Notes: generated from the letters alone by a model not told the origin. Shown: positions 9,817 through 18,633, numbered from the stretch's first letter. The stretch is DNA of 33,217 nucleotides from Absidia repens (GCA_002105175.1 MCGE01000070.1:1-33217), one strand, 5' to 3'. Made by a program: numbers and translations.

Positions 9817-9861
9817 GAATAAAAACCATTTACTGTAATACCATGATTCCTATGATGTCTT

Positions 9862-10838
9862 CTACGGTGATATTTTATGTTGTACTGTCGTATTTGTCAT
9901 TCGTGTCTCCATCCACATTATCATTTTTTTTTTATTCTTATTTACTCTACCACATACAACCCCGTTGACTTTTTTTGTATTATGAGATGGATCCTGGATA
10001 ACATGATGGGGAGGGCGAGAACAGTTGGCTGCAAAGTGGCCAGGACGATTGCAGTTATAGCAGAGGCGGAGAGGAAGAGCAGTGGGACAATTGTCTCGAA
10101 CATGGCCGTCCTGATGGTAGTACTTGCAGAAGTCAGTCATATTGGTGCAGGAGGCAAAGAAGCCATTTTTCATTCCAGGCCACGGAAGGTTATGAGTGAG
10201 AGTAGGGAATGTTGTACCATCAATGGAGGGGGTGGTGTCGATAATGGCATAGCCAGAGCCCAGGAACATATTGGTAATAGGATCCGTACTAATTCCAATG
10301 TCATGAACGTAGCCATATTTGGATAGCGTAGTAGTTAAACCAATTATCAGGTCTTCTTTAGATAGAAAAGGCATACGGGAAAGGGACACACGTTTAATAT
10401 TGGATGCGTCGGGTAGGGCACGGATGGGGATAATGCTTTTGTTATCAGCGAAGAGGACGCCTTCATCGATACAGTCTTTGGTAGTCAACAGGTCATGGGG
10501 ATCGATGTTGCTTTCGATGAATCTGCGGCCCACGGAAAGGAGCAGCACCACGACAATTGGGGTATTGCTGAAGAATAAGTTGGAAGAGGATTGATTCTGA
10601 TTCAGCGCGAGAAGATACGTCCAAAAAAAGATCCATCGTTTCGTCCAGCACGAAAGATGGAGGAATGGATGATGTTGTTCGTAACGGTAGGTGTACTGAG
10701 GGAGGGAGACGAGATCGGATGGCTGAATGGTGACGTTTGTTTGGGGCGAGGAGCCTGAGGGCCTTTGACGATTTGGGCCCATGTCGGGCCTGTGGTCGGA
10801 GGTTTTGAAGAAAACTGTTTTTTAGCGGGAAGAACCAT
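9862..10838 (-). pseudogene. Frameshifted zinc-knuckle ORF1/Gag-like protein of a retroelement
   Basis: The minus strand encodes an N-terminal segment (from ATG 10838) with TGPTWAQIVKGPQAPRPK. The frame then shifts at a T7 run (10629-10623) into LDVSSRAESESILFQ, and again near 10545 into the main frame. That frame carries an RRM-like region (IDPHDLLTTKDCIDEGVLFA, then GYVHDIGISTDP) and two zinc knuckles. The first knuckle is C-x2-Y-x4-H-x4-C, with its second Cys replaced by Tyr. The second is a good CCHC: CYNCNRPGHFAANC. This layout (WAQIVKG-like N-terminus, RRM-like core, CCHC knuckles) fits the RNA-binding ORF1/Gag of non-LTR elements in Mucoromycota; such proteins coat the element RNA. No reverse transcriptase follows within the window. 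The tail overlaps an LTR-type terminus (TGTCGTATTTGTCAT at 9886). At least two frameshifts make it non-functional unless the homopolymer counts are wrong. Confidence 0.7.
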
Positions 10839-11370
10839 GCGCTGACTTTATCTTTTTACTGCTACCTATTTGTCGCACTTTACCTCTATCTTAGCATTGT
10901 TGTTAGTATAAAATTCATAAATGGTTCACTTTTTATTTTATTTTCACACACTATAGAAAAAACATATAAATACCACACATTTTTTATATCAAATAAAAGG
11001 ACTACTTCTATTTTACAAATTATTACATGTGCTAAAAAAGTGGGGTGAGAGGGTGCTGGATGGATGATAAAAAAAAATAAGGTAGAGTAGAATTAAGTGA
11101 GATTCTTGCCCATGGTTTTTGTTATCATGTTAATAAGGATTGAAAAAAAATTACTTGATTAATTTGATCATAGTTTAAATCTACCCCCTTATAGTAATTA
11201 GAATAAACACACCCTTACCTTTAGAATTAGTTTATGAAATACGATGTCAATACAACAACAACAAAACACGGAAACAGTCAGATCGAAAGAAGACCGGAAA
11301 CGAAGTGTACAACAATCATGATGGATATTTCAAGGTACGTGGCTCTCTGAAACTACATCACTGATCAAGT
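10839..11370. other. A/T-rich spacer, no gene seen
   Basis: No coding stretch or repeat shared with other parts of the window was recognised. AATAAA-like strings and short A runs only. Confidence 0.5.
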
Positions 11371-11661
11371 TTATCCCATTGGCTGCGATACCGAAAAACA
11401 AAAACTGGTGATAAAGACGATGGCAAGACGGTGTACCACCTTGGGATTATCATCTGTTAAATACAAAATTCTCCGATCAAATCCTGGTAAACGTCGGATC
11501 AAACGCTGGATGCTCCTTGCATCATCCTGCCTAACGGATTGACCTTGTATATGCGAGAGCATCACCCTGCATGACGGATTGATCTTGTCTATGCGAGAAA
11601 ACCACTCTGCATGACGGGTTTTTTTTTGTTTTTTTGCAAATACAAGAAACAACCCTGCCAA
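11371..11661 (-). pseudogene. Fragment of unknown protein overlapping a 40-bp tandem repeat
   Basis: A 96-codon minus-strand frame. Its second half (RLIRRLPGFDRRILYLTDDN, then PKVVHRLAIVFITSF) has the balanced composition of real protein. Its first half is created by a tandem repeat and reads through repeated CRVxLSHxQxQSV-type units, so the start is probably not genuine. No domain is recognised and no start or splice site is convincing. Its position among element remnants suggests a mobile-element origin. Confidence 0.3.
11515..11612. repeat. 40-bp tandem repeat, about 2.5 copies
   Basis: Two near-identical units containing CGGATTGA(C/T)CTTGT and TATGCGAGA, followed by a partial third (CTCTGCATGACGGGTT). 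The units differ by only a few bases. Confidence 0.8.
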
Positions 11662-11788
11662 TAGCTATATAACGCAGGATAAAAAAGATTATCTGCTTAT
11701 ACTTTTTCAAACAGCCCAAGTTTACTTCTAATGGCATATAAAAAGATTTTATTGATTGACTGACTACTAAAAAAAGAAAAAAAAATTT

Positions 11789-11940
11789 CTAAATACTAGC
11801 TATTAGTGTTGTGAAATTGGAATCCCGTTAAGGTACAAAAATAAAAATAGATTTTATGTGTCAAATGTGGGAGCGCCCACATTCACTATTTTTTTTTTTA
11901 TTTTCATTTTTTACTTCCAACACCTAATAAACACCACAAT
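11789..11940 (-). repeat. Family B repeat, copy 1 (palindrome-bearing)
   Basis: Shares CTAAATACTAGCTAT(T/C)AG, a TGTTGTGAAATTGG block and AACACC(T)AATAAACACC with copies at 12642-12820 (inverted), 18690-18985 and 23358-23700. It contains an 8-bp-stem palindrome, AATGTGGG-AGCG-CCCACATT, at 11864-11883. With the inverted copy at 12642-12820 it forms long inverted repeats around a Tnp2-like fragment, as terminal or subterminal repeats of a DNA transposon would. An AATAAA in this strand is seen in the longer copies. Confidence 0.8.
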
Positions 11941-12630
11941 CGCATTGCTTGCTTTAACACCAGGATCCCGTTTTGACCGAAGTTCGAGACTTGTATACAC
12001 CGATTGTTCGTTGTTCGTTCGAGACATCTTGTTGAAAAGCCAATTGGTGGACCCAACTTCTTGATCATTAGCGGCAGGTAGTTCAGGTAATGCTGGTTGG
12101 GGACAAATACATTGATGGATAGTTTTTCTCCGTTGCATTGATTCATGAGGAAACTATTCCATGTATTCAAAGAGCTTTAAATCAAGTTAGTTGCTAACAC
12201 TGTGCCCATAATACTCTTTTTTTTAGACTTATTCTTGCATTTATTAGATCGTTATTGATAACAGGCTGCAGAACAATTTGAATAATCATTACAAGCGACA
12301 AGAGAGCATTCATTACGGAACGATTGGAATATGCAGGGACAAATAACGAAGGAATAATGTAGCGCATAATATCAATGTAATCCGCTAGCTCTGATCGTAT
12401 GGGTGCTATATGGTTGCTAGAATAAACCTTAGAAAACTGCAGGGATTGTTGATCGGCTATTTTTGCAACTCTTTCACCAATATATAAATCGCCGAGGGTA
12501 TAAATTTTTTTGAACCCTTTTCACCATGCAATAAAGTTAGCAACGGTCGCGATATACCCAAGCCAAGCATATGCATTTCATCAAGACCAAAACTAGTTGG
12601 TCTAACAAATCCGGTAAGTTCCGCTAATGG
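11941..12630 (-). pseudogene. Tnp2-like transposase, C-terminal part, frameshifted
   Basis: Reading the minus strand from about 12630, one frame gives GFVRPTSFGLDEMHMLGLGI. A frame change near an A7 run leads to RVAKIADQQSLQFSKV and ELADYIDIMRYIIPSLFVP, then a further frame (12170-11940) gives LSINVFVPNQHYLNYLPLMI and KKLGPPIGFSTRCLERT. The order (DEMH-x-G, a hydrophobic D-x2-RY-x2-P-x-L segment, then H-Y-L-x2-(L/I)-P-x2-(I/M)-x2-LGP-x8-S-x-R-x2-ER) is typical of Tnp2/Transposase_21 proteins with a DUF4218-like C-terminus. These are cut-and-paste transposases of CACTA/Plavaka-type elements. Multiple frameshifts and the absence of the N-terminal part make it a fossil. It is enclosed by inverted family B repeats. 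A possible N-terminal piece of the same protein class lies at 16843-17355. Confidence 0.62.
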
Positions 12631-12641
12631 TCATGGTTTCT

Positions 12642-12820
12642 GTGGTGTTTATAGGTGTTGGAAGTAAATAGTGAATGTGGGCGTTCCCACATTTGACACA
12701 TAAAATCTATTTTTATTTTTGTACCTGAACGGGATTCCAATTTCACAACACTGATAGCTTGTATTTAGATTTGTTTTTATTAGTACTGAAATTAGACTTT
12801 GTAGAATCTAATTACAGGAC
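12642..12820 (+). repeat. Family B repeat, copy 2 (inverted relative to copy 1)
   Basis: Reverse-complement match to 11789-11940, extended to the right by TTTGTAGAATCTAATTACAG, which the copies at 18.8 and 23.5 kb also carry. The palindrome here is AATGTGGG-CGTT-CCCACATT at 12674-12693: the stem is conserved while the loop differs. Confidence 0.8.
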
Positions 12821-12824
12821 CATG

Positions 12825-13162
12825 TGTTGTAAATAAGGTTTCTTGTAAAATAAAATAAAATAAAAATAAGTAAGATGAGAATGTTGATAACCTTTATTTG
12901 ATATAAATCAAGCATCTTTTTATAAGGATGTGATTATGGTATGAAACAGTATAACTATTACTACGGTTTGATATAATAAATGGGTTTCTTTTTCAAAGAC
13001 ATGAAAAAGTGAAATCAGATGATGACACCCATATATGATCTGTGCCCTTGCATTGTAGCGCTTGATTTGAATTTATTTTTATTTCACTTACATTGTGCAT
13101 GATTTACATCAATGTCACACTTTATTTTATTTCATTGCTACATTCATATGCAAAATACAACA
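12825..13162 (-). repeat. LTR-like repeat, family C copy 1
   Basis: Starts TGTTGTA and ends TACAACA, a perfect 7-bp inverted terminus. On the minus strand it has TATAAAAAGATGC followed by TATCAAATAAAGG, i.e. a TATA box and poly(A) signal in LTR order. A second copy lies at 18258-18575. No clear target-site duplication was seen. Confidence 0.62.
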
Positions 13163-13204
13163 ATGATGACAAATGACAAATGCGACACTCTGTCAACTGT
13201 TTTC

Positions 13205-14071
13205 GTCACCCAAGCACAAATCATGTTATTGGTTCCTCTCTGTTTGAACAATTCTCTATTGACTATATTGGTCCTTTCCCGGTTACAACAAAGGGGAACA
13301 AATTCATCATTTTCGCGGTCGAAAATTTCACTCACTGGCCTATTGCTTAAGCTACACCCAAAAATGATGCTCTTACAACGGCTGAATTCTTATACACCCA
13401 CCTTTTTTGCAACTTTGGTCCTCCTACACATCTTTTGTCTGACAATGGTGTCCATTTTCTGAATAATGTGGTGGAACAACTTTTGATGATTATCAAGACC
13501 AATCATAAAACATCAAGTATTTACCATCCACAGACCAATGGAATGGCTGAACGTATCAACGGTGTTATTGTCAAAACTCTCAAGAAAATGGTTACCGATA
13601 ATGAAAACAATGGGACGATCTTTTGCCTGCAGCGTTATACGCCTACCGAATCAAGAAACATACCAAGCTCAAGATTTCACCCTACGAAGCCTTTTTGGTC
13701 AACCTCCTGTTCTCCCAGATCAAGCTGTATTATATCAAGTTGGTAAAGCAATGGGTTTTGAACGTTTGATTAAGCTTTGGGGAATCCGTGCAGTTATGGA
13801 AACTGATGCCTCTATACTTCAAGAAAAGAACAATGCTCAAGGTTTTACTTCACTTTATGAAGTTGGTGATAAAGTCTTGATTATGGATCACAAGCGCGAA
13901 GGAAAAGGGAAACTAGCTCCCAAGGTATATCCAATTGTTGAATGTTACAAGGACTCCTATAGACTTATGAACGAACAAGGCGTTACTTTCAAGCACCGCG
14001 TCAATGGAAAATCTTTACGCAAATACTACCAACGAACTGACAACCATGTTAGTATTATTTCCTCGGTTTAG
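13205..14071 (+). pseudogene. Ty3/Gypsy integrase, decayed
   Basis: Frame 1 (codon at 13261) shows the first catalytic Asp in IDYIGPFPVTTKGNKF, an in-frame TAA at about 13348, the second Asp in LLSDNGVHFLNN, and the catalytic Glu in HPQTNGMAERINGVI, the DDE triad of retroviral-type integrases (rve domain). A shift at about 13606 leads to WDDLLPAALYAYRIKKHTKL, characteristic of Gypsy integrases. A further shift at a T5 run near 13700 leads into the C-terminal region (VGDKVLIMDHKREGKGKL, then FKHRVNGKSLRKYYQ), a GPF/Y-like DNA-binding part. The N-terminal zinc domain and the reverse transcriptase are missing; upstream lies an LTR-like repeat of another family. It is followed at 14083 by its probable 3' LTR. 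One stop and two frameshifts make it inactive. Confidence 0.82.
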
Positions 14072-14082
14072 CAGCGGGAATG

Positions 14083-14373
14083 TGTTGTGAGAGCGATCAT
14101 CTTTTCATTTCTCTCTTTTACTCCGACTCCCATTTTTAGAATTTAGACTTTATATATATATATTTTGACATTTATATTTTTATCTCTCTTTCCCCTTTTT
14201 CTCTACCCTATACCATTATTTTACTCTTACTCGAAACCGTTGTCAACATACTGTAACGGTAAGTACTTTTGTCTCCTCCCCTCTCTTTATTTATTGTGTT
14301 CTTATTTTATGTTTTATTCTTTATTTTGCAATAAACAGGTTTTTAGTATACATAATTCTATTTGGTTACAACA
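14083..14373 (+). repeat. Probable 3' LTR of the Gypsy integrase fragment
   Basis: Bounded by TGTTGT and ACAACA. It starts 11 bases after the integrase stop behind a purine-rich GCAGCGGGAA (polypurine-tract position). It contains a TTTATATATATATA box near 14149 and AATAAA near 14331, i.e. U3-R-U5 order. Confidence 0.62.
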
Positions 14374-14404
14374 AATATCTTGATTAGCTTAGTATTGAAA
14401 TGGT

Positions 14405-14803
14405 TGTTATAAATAAGACAATAGTAAAATATGTGATACAATTGATATGGTTTTTTATTGAATAAAATGACAGTGGGTTTTTATAGTAAAAGTTAGGGGA
14501 AGCAGATGTTGGAATACTAAATTTCTATGATGATAGATGGTTGTAGATGATAATGGATTATTGGTAGAGTTCGAGATGAGGGAATAAAATAGTGTATTAT
14601 GGAATAGATAGATGATTAACCTTTGATCTTGATTGTAGACCAAGTGAAACATAGCCAGTGTAAGGATATGCTGGGCACTGACAAGGTACAATTGTTGGGA
14701 CGCGATGGGTAACCGCGTACCTGATATGTGTGGATGATGACAAATAATGATGGTATAGACATTTTGACATAAGTATTACTAATCAGGAACCAGGAATACG
14801 ACA
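14405..14803 (-). repeat. Solo LTR, family D copy 1
   Basis: On the minus strand it starts TGTCGTATTCC and ends ATAACA. It contains TTTATTCAATAAAAAACCATAT, matching the poly(A) region of the other family D copies, and is nearly colinear over its length with 25899-26249 (shared GGGACGCGATGGGTAA and GGATATGCTGGG blocks). No internal coding region is attached. Confidence 0.7.
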
Positions 14804-15610
14804 AGTATGTCTGTTTTCTTCAATAAAAACATACAGTAAGTTTGCTTTGATAAAACTTATCTTTGCTTTAATGATGTGTGTTTAAACGTCATTAGAAGTT
14901 TGCAGATCCCTATGTTTGCTTCAATGATGTGTGTTTGAAAGGTAATTAGAAGTTTGCAGATCCCGTTTGACTATCCCTTTTTCTTGTAGACTAGCTCTTG
15001 GACTTTCTTTCCTTTAGTATGATCTTGACTATGATGATTCAATAAAAGTTTTTTTATTTCGCAATGAACAATGGGTGACAAAGCTATTCTATTGTGAAGA
15101 CTAATCTGCATACTAATGTACATGCTATTATACTGTGGTAGTCTCTTCTACATACTATTCTTGTTTGGTAGTGTATCCCTATAGTGTGGTGATCTATTTT
15201 CCAAACCAATTTAGCACGGTAAACGCTCCTACATGCTATAATGTTGTAAGCAATACTGAACCATACAGTAGGGGCTTGTTATTATGGCTGTAGACTTTCC
15301 CGACTTTGTTTTTGTTTGTTGACGGGCCTCCAGATTTTTTTGTGACGGTATTGAAAATCAAAGCCCGCTAAGCCTGATTTATTTTTCAAGCGGCATCTCC
15401 CATTTTCTATCTCTTTCTCTTTCTTTCCTTTTTTTTTTTTAACAAAAAATCATTTTTTCGTCACGGTTTTGGGCTCGTTGTGGACCTGGTGGCCTTGGCT
15501 TTCTGTTAGGACTAGGTTAGAAGGGTTTTAGAAAAGCGATTACAAGATGCATGGGGAAACCCTTTCATTTTGATTCTAGCATCTCGGGGAATGACTTGAT
15601 TAGCTTAGTA
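14804..15610 (+). repeat. Family A repeat, copy 1
   Basis: Unclassified dispersed repeat. Recognisable blocks in order: two subrepeats of about 55 bp ending AGAAGTTTGCAGATCCC; TTCAATAAAAGTTTTT then GCAATGAACAATGGG; GTGGTGATCTATTTTCCAAA; GTTATTATGGCTGTAG; GTTGACGGGCC, a CT-rich run and TTCGTCACGGTTTTGG; GGACCTGGTGGCCTTGGC; ACAAGATGCATGGGGAAACC; ending TTGATTAGCTTAGTAT. No protein is encoded; the frames seen in it are not shared between copies. It could be a non-autonomous element. Confidence 0.75.
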
Positions 15611-16105
15611 TGTCTGCTTGCTCCAATAAAACTTGTCTTTGTTTTAATGACATGTGTTTAAACGTCATTAGAAGTTTGCAGATCCCTTATGTTTGCTTCA
15701 ATGATGTGTACTTAAAAGGTCATTAGAAGTTTGCAGATCCCTTATGTTTGCTTCAATGATGTGTGTTTGAAAGGTCATTAGAAGTTTGCAGATCCCGTTT
15801 GACTATTCCATTTTCTTGTAGACTAGCTCCTAGGTTTTCTTTCCTTTAGTATATTCTTGACTCTGATGATTCAATAAAAGTTTTTGTTTTTATTTTGCAA
15901 TGAACAATGGGTGACAAAGCTATTCTACTGTGGTAGACTAATCTGCATACTAATGTACATACTATTATACTGTGGTAGTCTGTTCTACATACTATTCTTG
16001 TTTGGTAGTGTATCCCTATAGTGCGGTGATCTATTTTCCAAACCAATTTAGTACGGTGAATGCTTCTACATGCTATAATGTTGTAAGCAATACTGGAGCA
16101 TAGGG
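15611..16105 (+). repeat. Family A repeat, copy 2 (left half, tandem with copy 1)
   Basis: Repeats the left half of copy 1 directly after it, with period about 800 bases. It carries three instead of two of the AGAAGTTTGCAGATCCC subrepeats and breaks off after GTAAGCAATACTGGAGCATAGGG, where copy 1 continues. The dimer points to unequal exchange or a tandem insertion. Confidence 0.75.
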
Positions 16106-16136
16106 CCAATTCCTACGACCGACCACATCACCATCA

Positions 16137-16163
16137 CCAACAGCAACAGCAACAGCAACAGTA
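16137..16163 (+). repeat. (CAACAG)n microsatellite
   Basis: Four CAACAG-type units at the break point of family A copy 2. Confidence 0.8.
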
Positions 16164-16247
16164 ACAACTGTAACGGTTGTAGTAGAGAAGTCAAAGTCAA
16201 ATAAGTGAGACAAAGTTATATTTTTGTTTTAGTAAAATGATGGAAGG

Positions 16248-16540
16248 TGTCGTATTTGTCATCTGTCACTAATCATTTCCCACACTATCACACTTGTCAT
16301 TCCTATACAGGTATAAGACACAGTCTCGAGTATCCACTACTTAGGCATATGTATTCATATCTACAGATAACCAACTTCCCATAGCCTCAAATTACCATTC
16401 TTCGACCATATCCACAGCCACAACTAGCACAGCCTTCTTTTTCCCATTTTATTATAAAAACCCTTCCTCATTTTATTCAATAAAAACCATATCTGTTTTA
16501 TCACTTTTTATAACGTCTTCTTATTTTATCAAATATTACA
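16248..16540 (+). repeat. Solo LTR, family D copy 2
   Basis: Starts TGTCGTATTTGTCAT and ends ATATTACA. It has TTATTATAAAAACCC (TATA box) and TTCAATAAAAACCATATCTG (poly(A) region), the latter shared with 25899-26249. It is preceded at 16190-16247 by the tail of another LTR in minus orientation (match to the end of 22629-22958), so one LTR abuts or interrupts another. Confidence 0.68.
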
Positions 16541-16842
16541 GTTATCAAGTATTGTAAAACTTTTGGATGATTCTTTATTTCTATTCAAATGTATTGTTTT
16601 ATTTATACTGATGTGTTGATATGTGGACATGTAAAAATAGGGGTGATGAATATGATCGGAATTTGTGTAGTGGGTGATTCGGGGTCTGAATTACGTATTA
16701 TGGAATGATCGCATGTGCATGAACTAAGGTACAGGAATACAGTAAGTGTATGGTTAAGTATGACTATATATACAGTATATGAAAAGATATATGGTAGATG
16801 TGTTGGTATACAACATATATTATAAATTACAGAAGATGAATA

Positions 16843-17355
16843 TCAATAATGTCCATTTATAGAATGATTCCACTTTTTTTTTGTTTTGTTACCTAATCGA
16901 CGGATGGTAGTTGAAACCACAATGTTCACCATGGTCAGAGGATAGGAAGACTTTAACGTTGATTTGAACCCATCGACATAGAGTCCGACCGCAAGATCAT
17001 ATGGACTTGTGAAGAGGGCATGCTTTTTAGATTGATAGTGTTTCCCGCTAAAGATGCTGTCATAATCTTGTTGTTGCTTATAATTGGCCCGGTAAAGAAG
17101 ATCTTTCCTTGTTCCAGGATTGTAAAACAACAGGCCAAGTTGTTGTTCCAAAGGTAACATGCTGATCGTTCGTTTTGATTGTAAGTTGCGGTCATATCTG
17201 TGTACATTACATGTGGAACAAGAGATATCGACATCGTCCTTGAACAGTCTACAGCCGTTTATACAAATATCATATCGGTCATGAGTAGTCATAAGATCAT
17301 ACAGTATGCAAGGTTGCTTTTCGCACAAAAAGATGTGGATACAGTAAAGGTTCAT
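16843..17355 (-). pseudogene. Tnp2-like transposase, N-terminal/central fragment
   Basis: An open frame of 170 codons (ATG 17355) with the hallmarks of Tnp2/Transposase_21 proteins. It has YDICINGCRLFKDDV with the C-x-L(F) and C-x2-C pattern (CSTCNVHRYD), then KRTISMLPLEQQLGLLFYNP, and later LAVGLYVDGFKSTLKSSYPL. The last matches the conserved D-x2-LGL-x-x-DGF-x-P-x5-YS segment of this family, with a catalytic-type Asp in VDGF. The frame ends in a Lys/Asn-rich tail over poly-A sequence, so the C-terminal half is missing; related C-terminal sequence lies at 11941-12630. A full-length Tnp2 protein has 700-1,000 residues. It is open over its length but too short to act alone. Confidence 0.68.
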
Positions 17356-17919
17356 GACCTAAACTAAAAAAAAAGTTAATCATCTAATAACTGCGGATGT
17401 ATCCCAATATAATTCACATATCTGAAATTTCAAACTCAATTACCTTATATCAAAAATTGAATTTTTTCTATCTACAAAATTAAGATTGAATATGTTTACT
17501 GAACCATATATTAATTTAAAAGAATTAATTGATAATGAAGAAACAACACTCTTATATTTAATTCATAATGGTTATGTAAACAAATTTGATATACAGTATG
17601 TCCTCTATGTAGAATCACGGTAATAAATATGAATATACATACAGTATATGGTATCTGACTATACAAAACAAGTAAATAATAAGGATTCAATCAACGAGGT
17701 GGTGGATAAATTTAAAATAATGGATATACAGTAGATTGAATAAAGCTACAAATGAGAAAAAAAATGGTAATTTATATGTCGGAGATTATAACTTTTAATC
17801 TGTGAACTATTTTGATAATGATCCAAAGTAAAATAAATATTGATTGTATTTAAGAGCATATAATTAAGTGATTGAAATTATATAATAGGTGTATCATAGA
17901 GCATATAGGCGATTTGGGA
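17356..17919. other. A/T-rich spacer, no gene seen
   Basis: Very A/T-rich with recurrent ATACAGTA(T) strings; no coding stretch or shared repeat block recognised. Confidence 0.5.
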
Positions 17920-18210
17920 TCATTGACTAAGGAATTCAGCAGGTGGATGTGCATATCTTGAACACGATATCAGAAAAGTAGTGTCAACAGCCCATTCACC
18001 CTTTCTTGATTTCTTCACAACCGGTAAATAGAGGAAGGTTTCCAAGTATTGTTCGATTATATTGCGAAGCAATCGATGGTGTTCCGTGGACAAGAGTTGG
18101 GTAATAATAATATAAGCACGTCGTGCCGCATAACGTTTCAAAAATTGCTTTCTGAAGGTGTGTGGATATTCTGCTTGTATTGTTTCTTGGGCCTTGAATA
18201 CGTGTTGCAT
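17920..18210 (-). CDS. Unknown 96-residue protein, possibly element-encoded
   Basis: ATG at 18210, stop at 17922-17920. The product is helix-prone and basic: MQHVFKAQETIQAEYPHTF, RRAYIIITQLL, RNIIEQYLETFLYLPVVKK, and a Cys/His-containing end (SCSRYAHPPAEF). It starts 48 bases downstream, on the same strand, of the family C LTR-like repeat (18258-18575), whose TATA/poly(A) order also reads minus. This is the position expected for the first ORF after a 5' LTR, but there is no gag signature or zinc knuckle. It could be a truncated element protein or an orphan ORF. Confidence 0.35.
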   Translation of the reverse strand: MQHVFKAQETIQAEYPHTFRKQFLKRYAARRAYIIITQLLSTEHHRLLRNIIEQYLETFLYLPVVKKSRKGEWAVDTTFLISCSRYAHPPAEFLSQ

Positions 18211-18257
18211 TATTCCTCTTGATATCTTGTTCCTTGGTTTTTGTAATCTTACATTTG

Positions 18258-18575
18258 TGTTGTAAATGGAAGTTTTATAAAAAAAATGTAAAAAATAAGA
18301 TGAGAATGTTGATAATCTTTATTTGATATAAATTAAGTATCCTTTTATAGTAATGTTGTTATGATATATAATAAACAATACAGCTATTACTGCGGGTTCT
18401 TTTCAAAGACATGAAAAAGTGAAATCAGATCATGACACCCATGCATGATCTGCGCCCTTGTACTGTATTGTAGCACTGGATTTAAATTTATTTTTTATTT
18501 CACTTGCATTGTGCCTGATCTACATCAACGTCACACTTTATTTTATTTTATTGCTACATTTATATGCAAAATACA
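18258..18575 (-). repeat. LTR-like repeat, family C copy 2
   Basis: Matches 12825-13162 nearly end to end: TGTTGTAAAT at its left end, GATGAGAATGTTGATAA, GAAATCAGAT(C/G)ATGACACCCAT, CGTCACACTTTATTTTATTT, and AAAATACA at its right end. Minus-strand TATAAAAGGATAC and CAAATAAAG are in LTR order. Confidence 0.65.
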
Positions 18576-18583
18576 GCACCCTG

Positions 18584-18633
18584 CCTTCCAGTCGGATGGC
18601 TATCGTTGTGGTGTGCATACAATGAAGGCGTGA
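18584..18633 (+). pseudogene. Sliver of Ulp1-like cysteine protease around the catalytic Cys
   Basis: The plus strand reads FQSDGYRCGVHTMKA then a stop, directly after the family C repeat. The pattern Q-x-D-G-x2-CGVHT is the conserved Gln...Cys active-site segment of C48/Ulp1-type SUMO proteases, which occur as passenger domains in several fungal and plant DNA transposons. Only about 16 residues are present, so this is a fossil fragment; chance cannot be excluded. Confidence 0.35.

Larger units (their letters stand above)
6771..9861. other. No firm gene; scattered open stretches on both strands
   Basis: No chain of exons with matching phases could be built. Candidate plus-strand stretches include 8578-8769 (63 codons without ATG, behind a CAG acceptor, with ENWIGIEKQIAPYHQFGE), 7085-7210, 7900-8010, and 9193-9620 (two frames, with FHDFYGVCFSGSNWYDLPPE). 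They are followed by an AATAAA at 9811. Competing minus-strand stretches cover the same bases (7502-7236, starting MIEEYCKAVLSLPVYHP; 8765-8695; 9455-9267). Either a degraded gene or chance in A/T-rich DNA would look like this. Simple repeats: a T run at 7261-7279, (TA)n/(GT)n at 8503-8548, and a long A run at 8878-8910. Confidence 0.35.

Noticed and set aside
11789..11940. Family B as a very short LTR (TGTTG...CAACA, about 100-120 bp)
   Set aside because: The similarity between copies extends well beyond the TGTTG/CAACA borders on both sides, so these are internal motifs rather than element ends.
14455..14804. Minus-strand frames of 62-78 residues in the LTRs (also at 25,913-26,182)
   Set aside because: They lie entirely within family D LTR copies and differ between copies; LTRs do not normally encode protein.
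16843..17355. Calling this frame an intact gene
   Set aside because: It covers only the N-terminal/central part of a Tnp2 protein and ends in a poly-A-encoded Lys/Asn tail, so it is listed as a pseudogene fragment.
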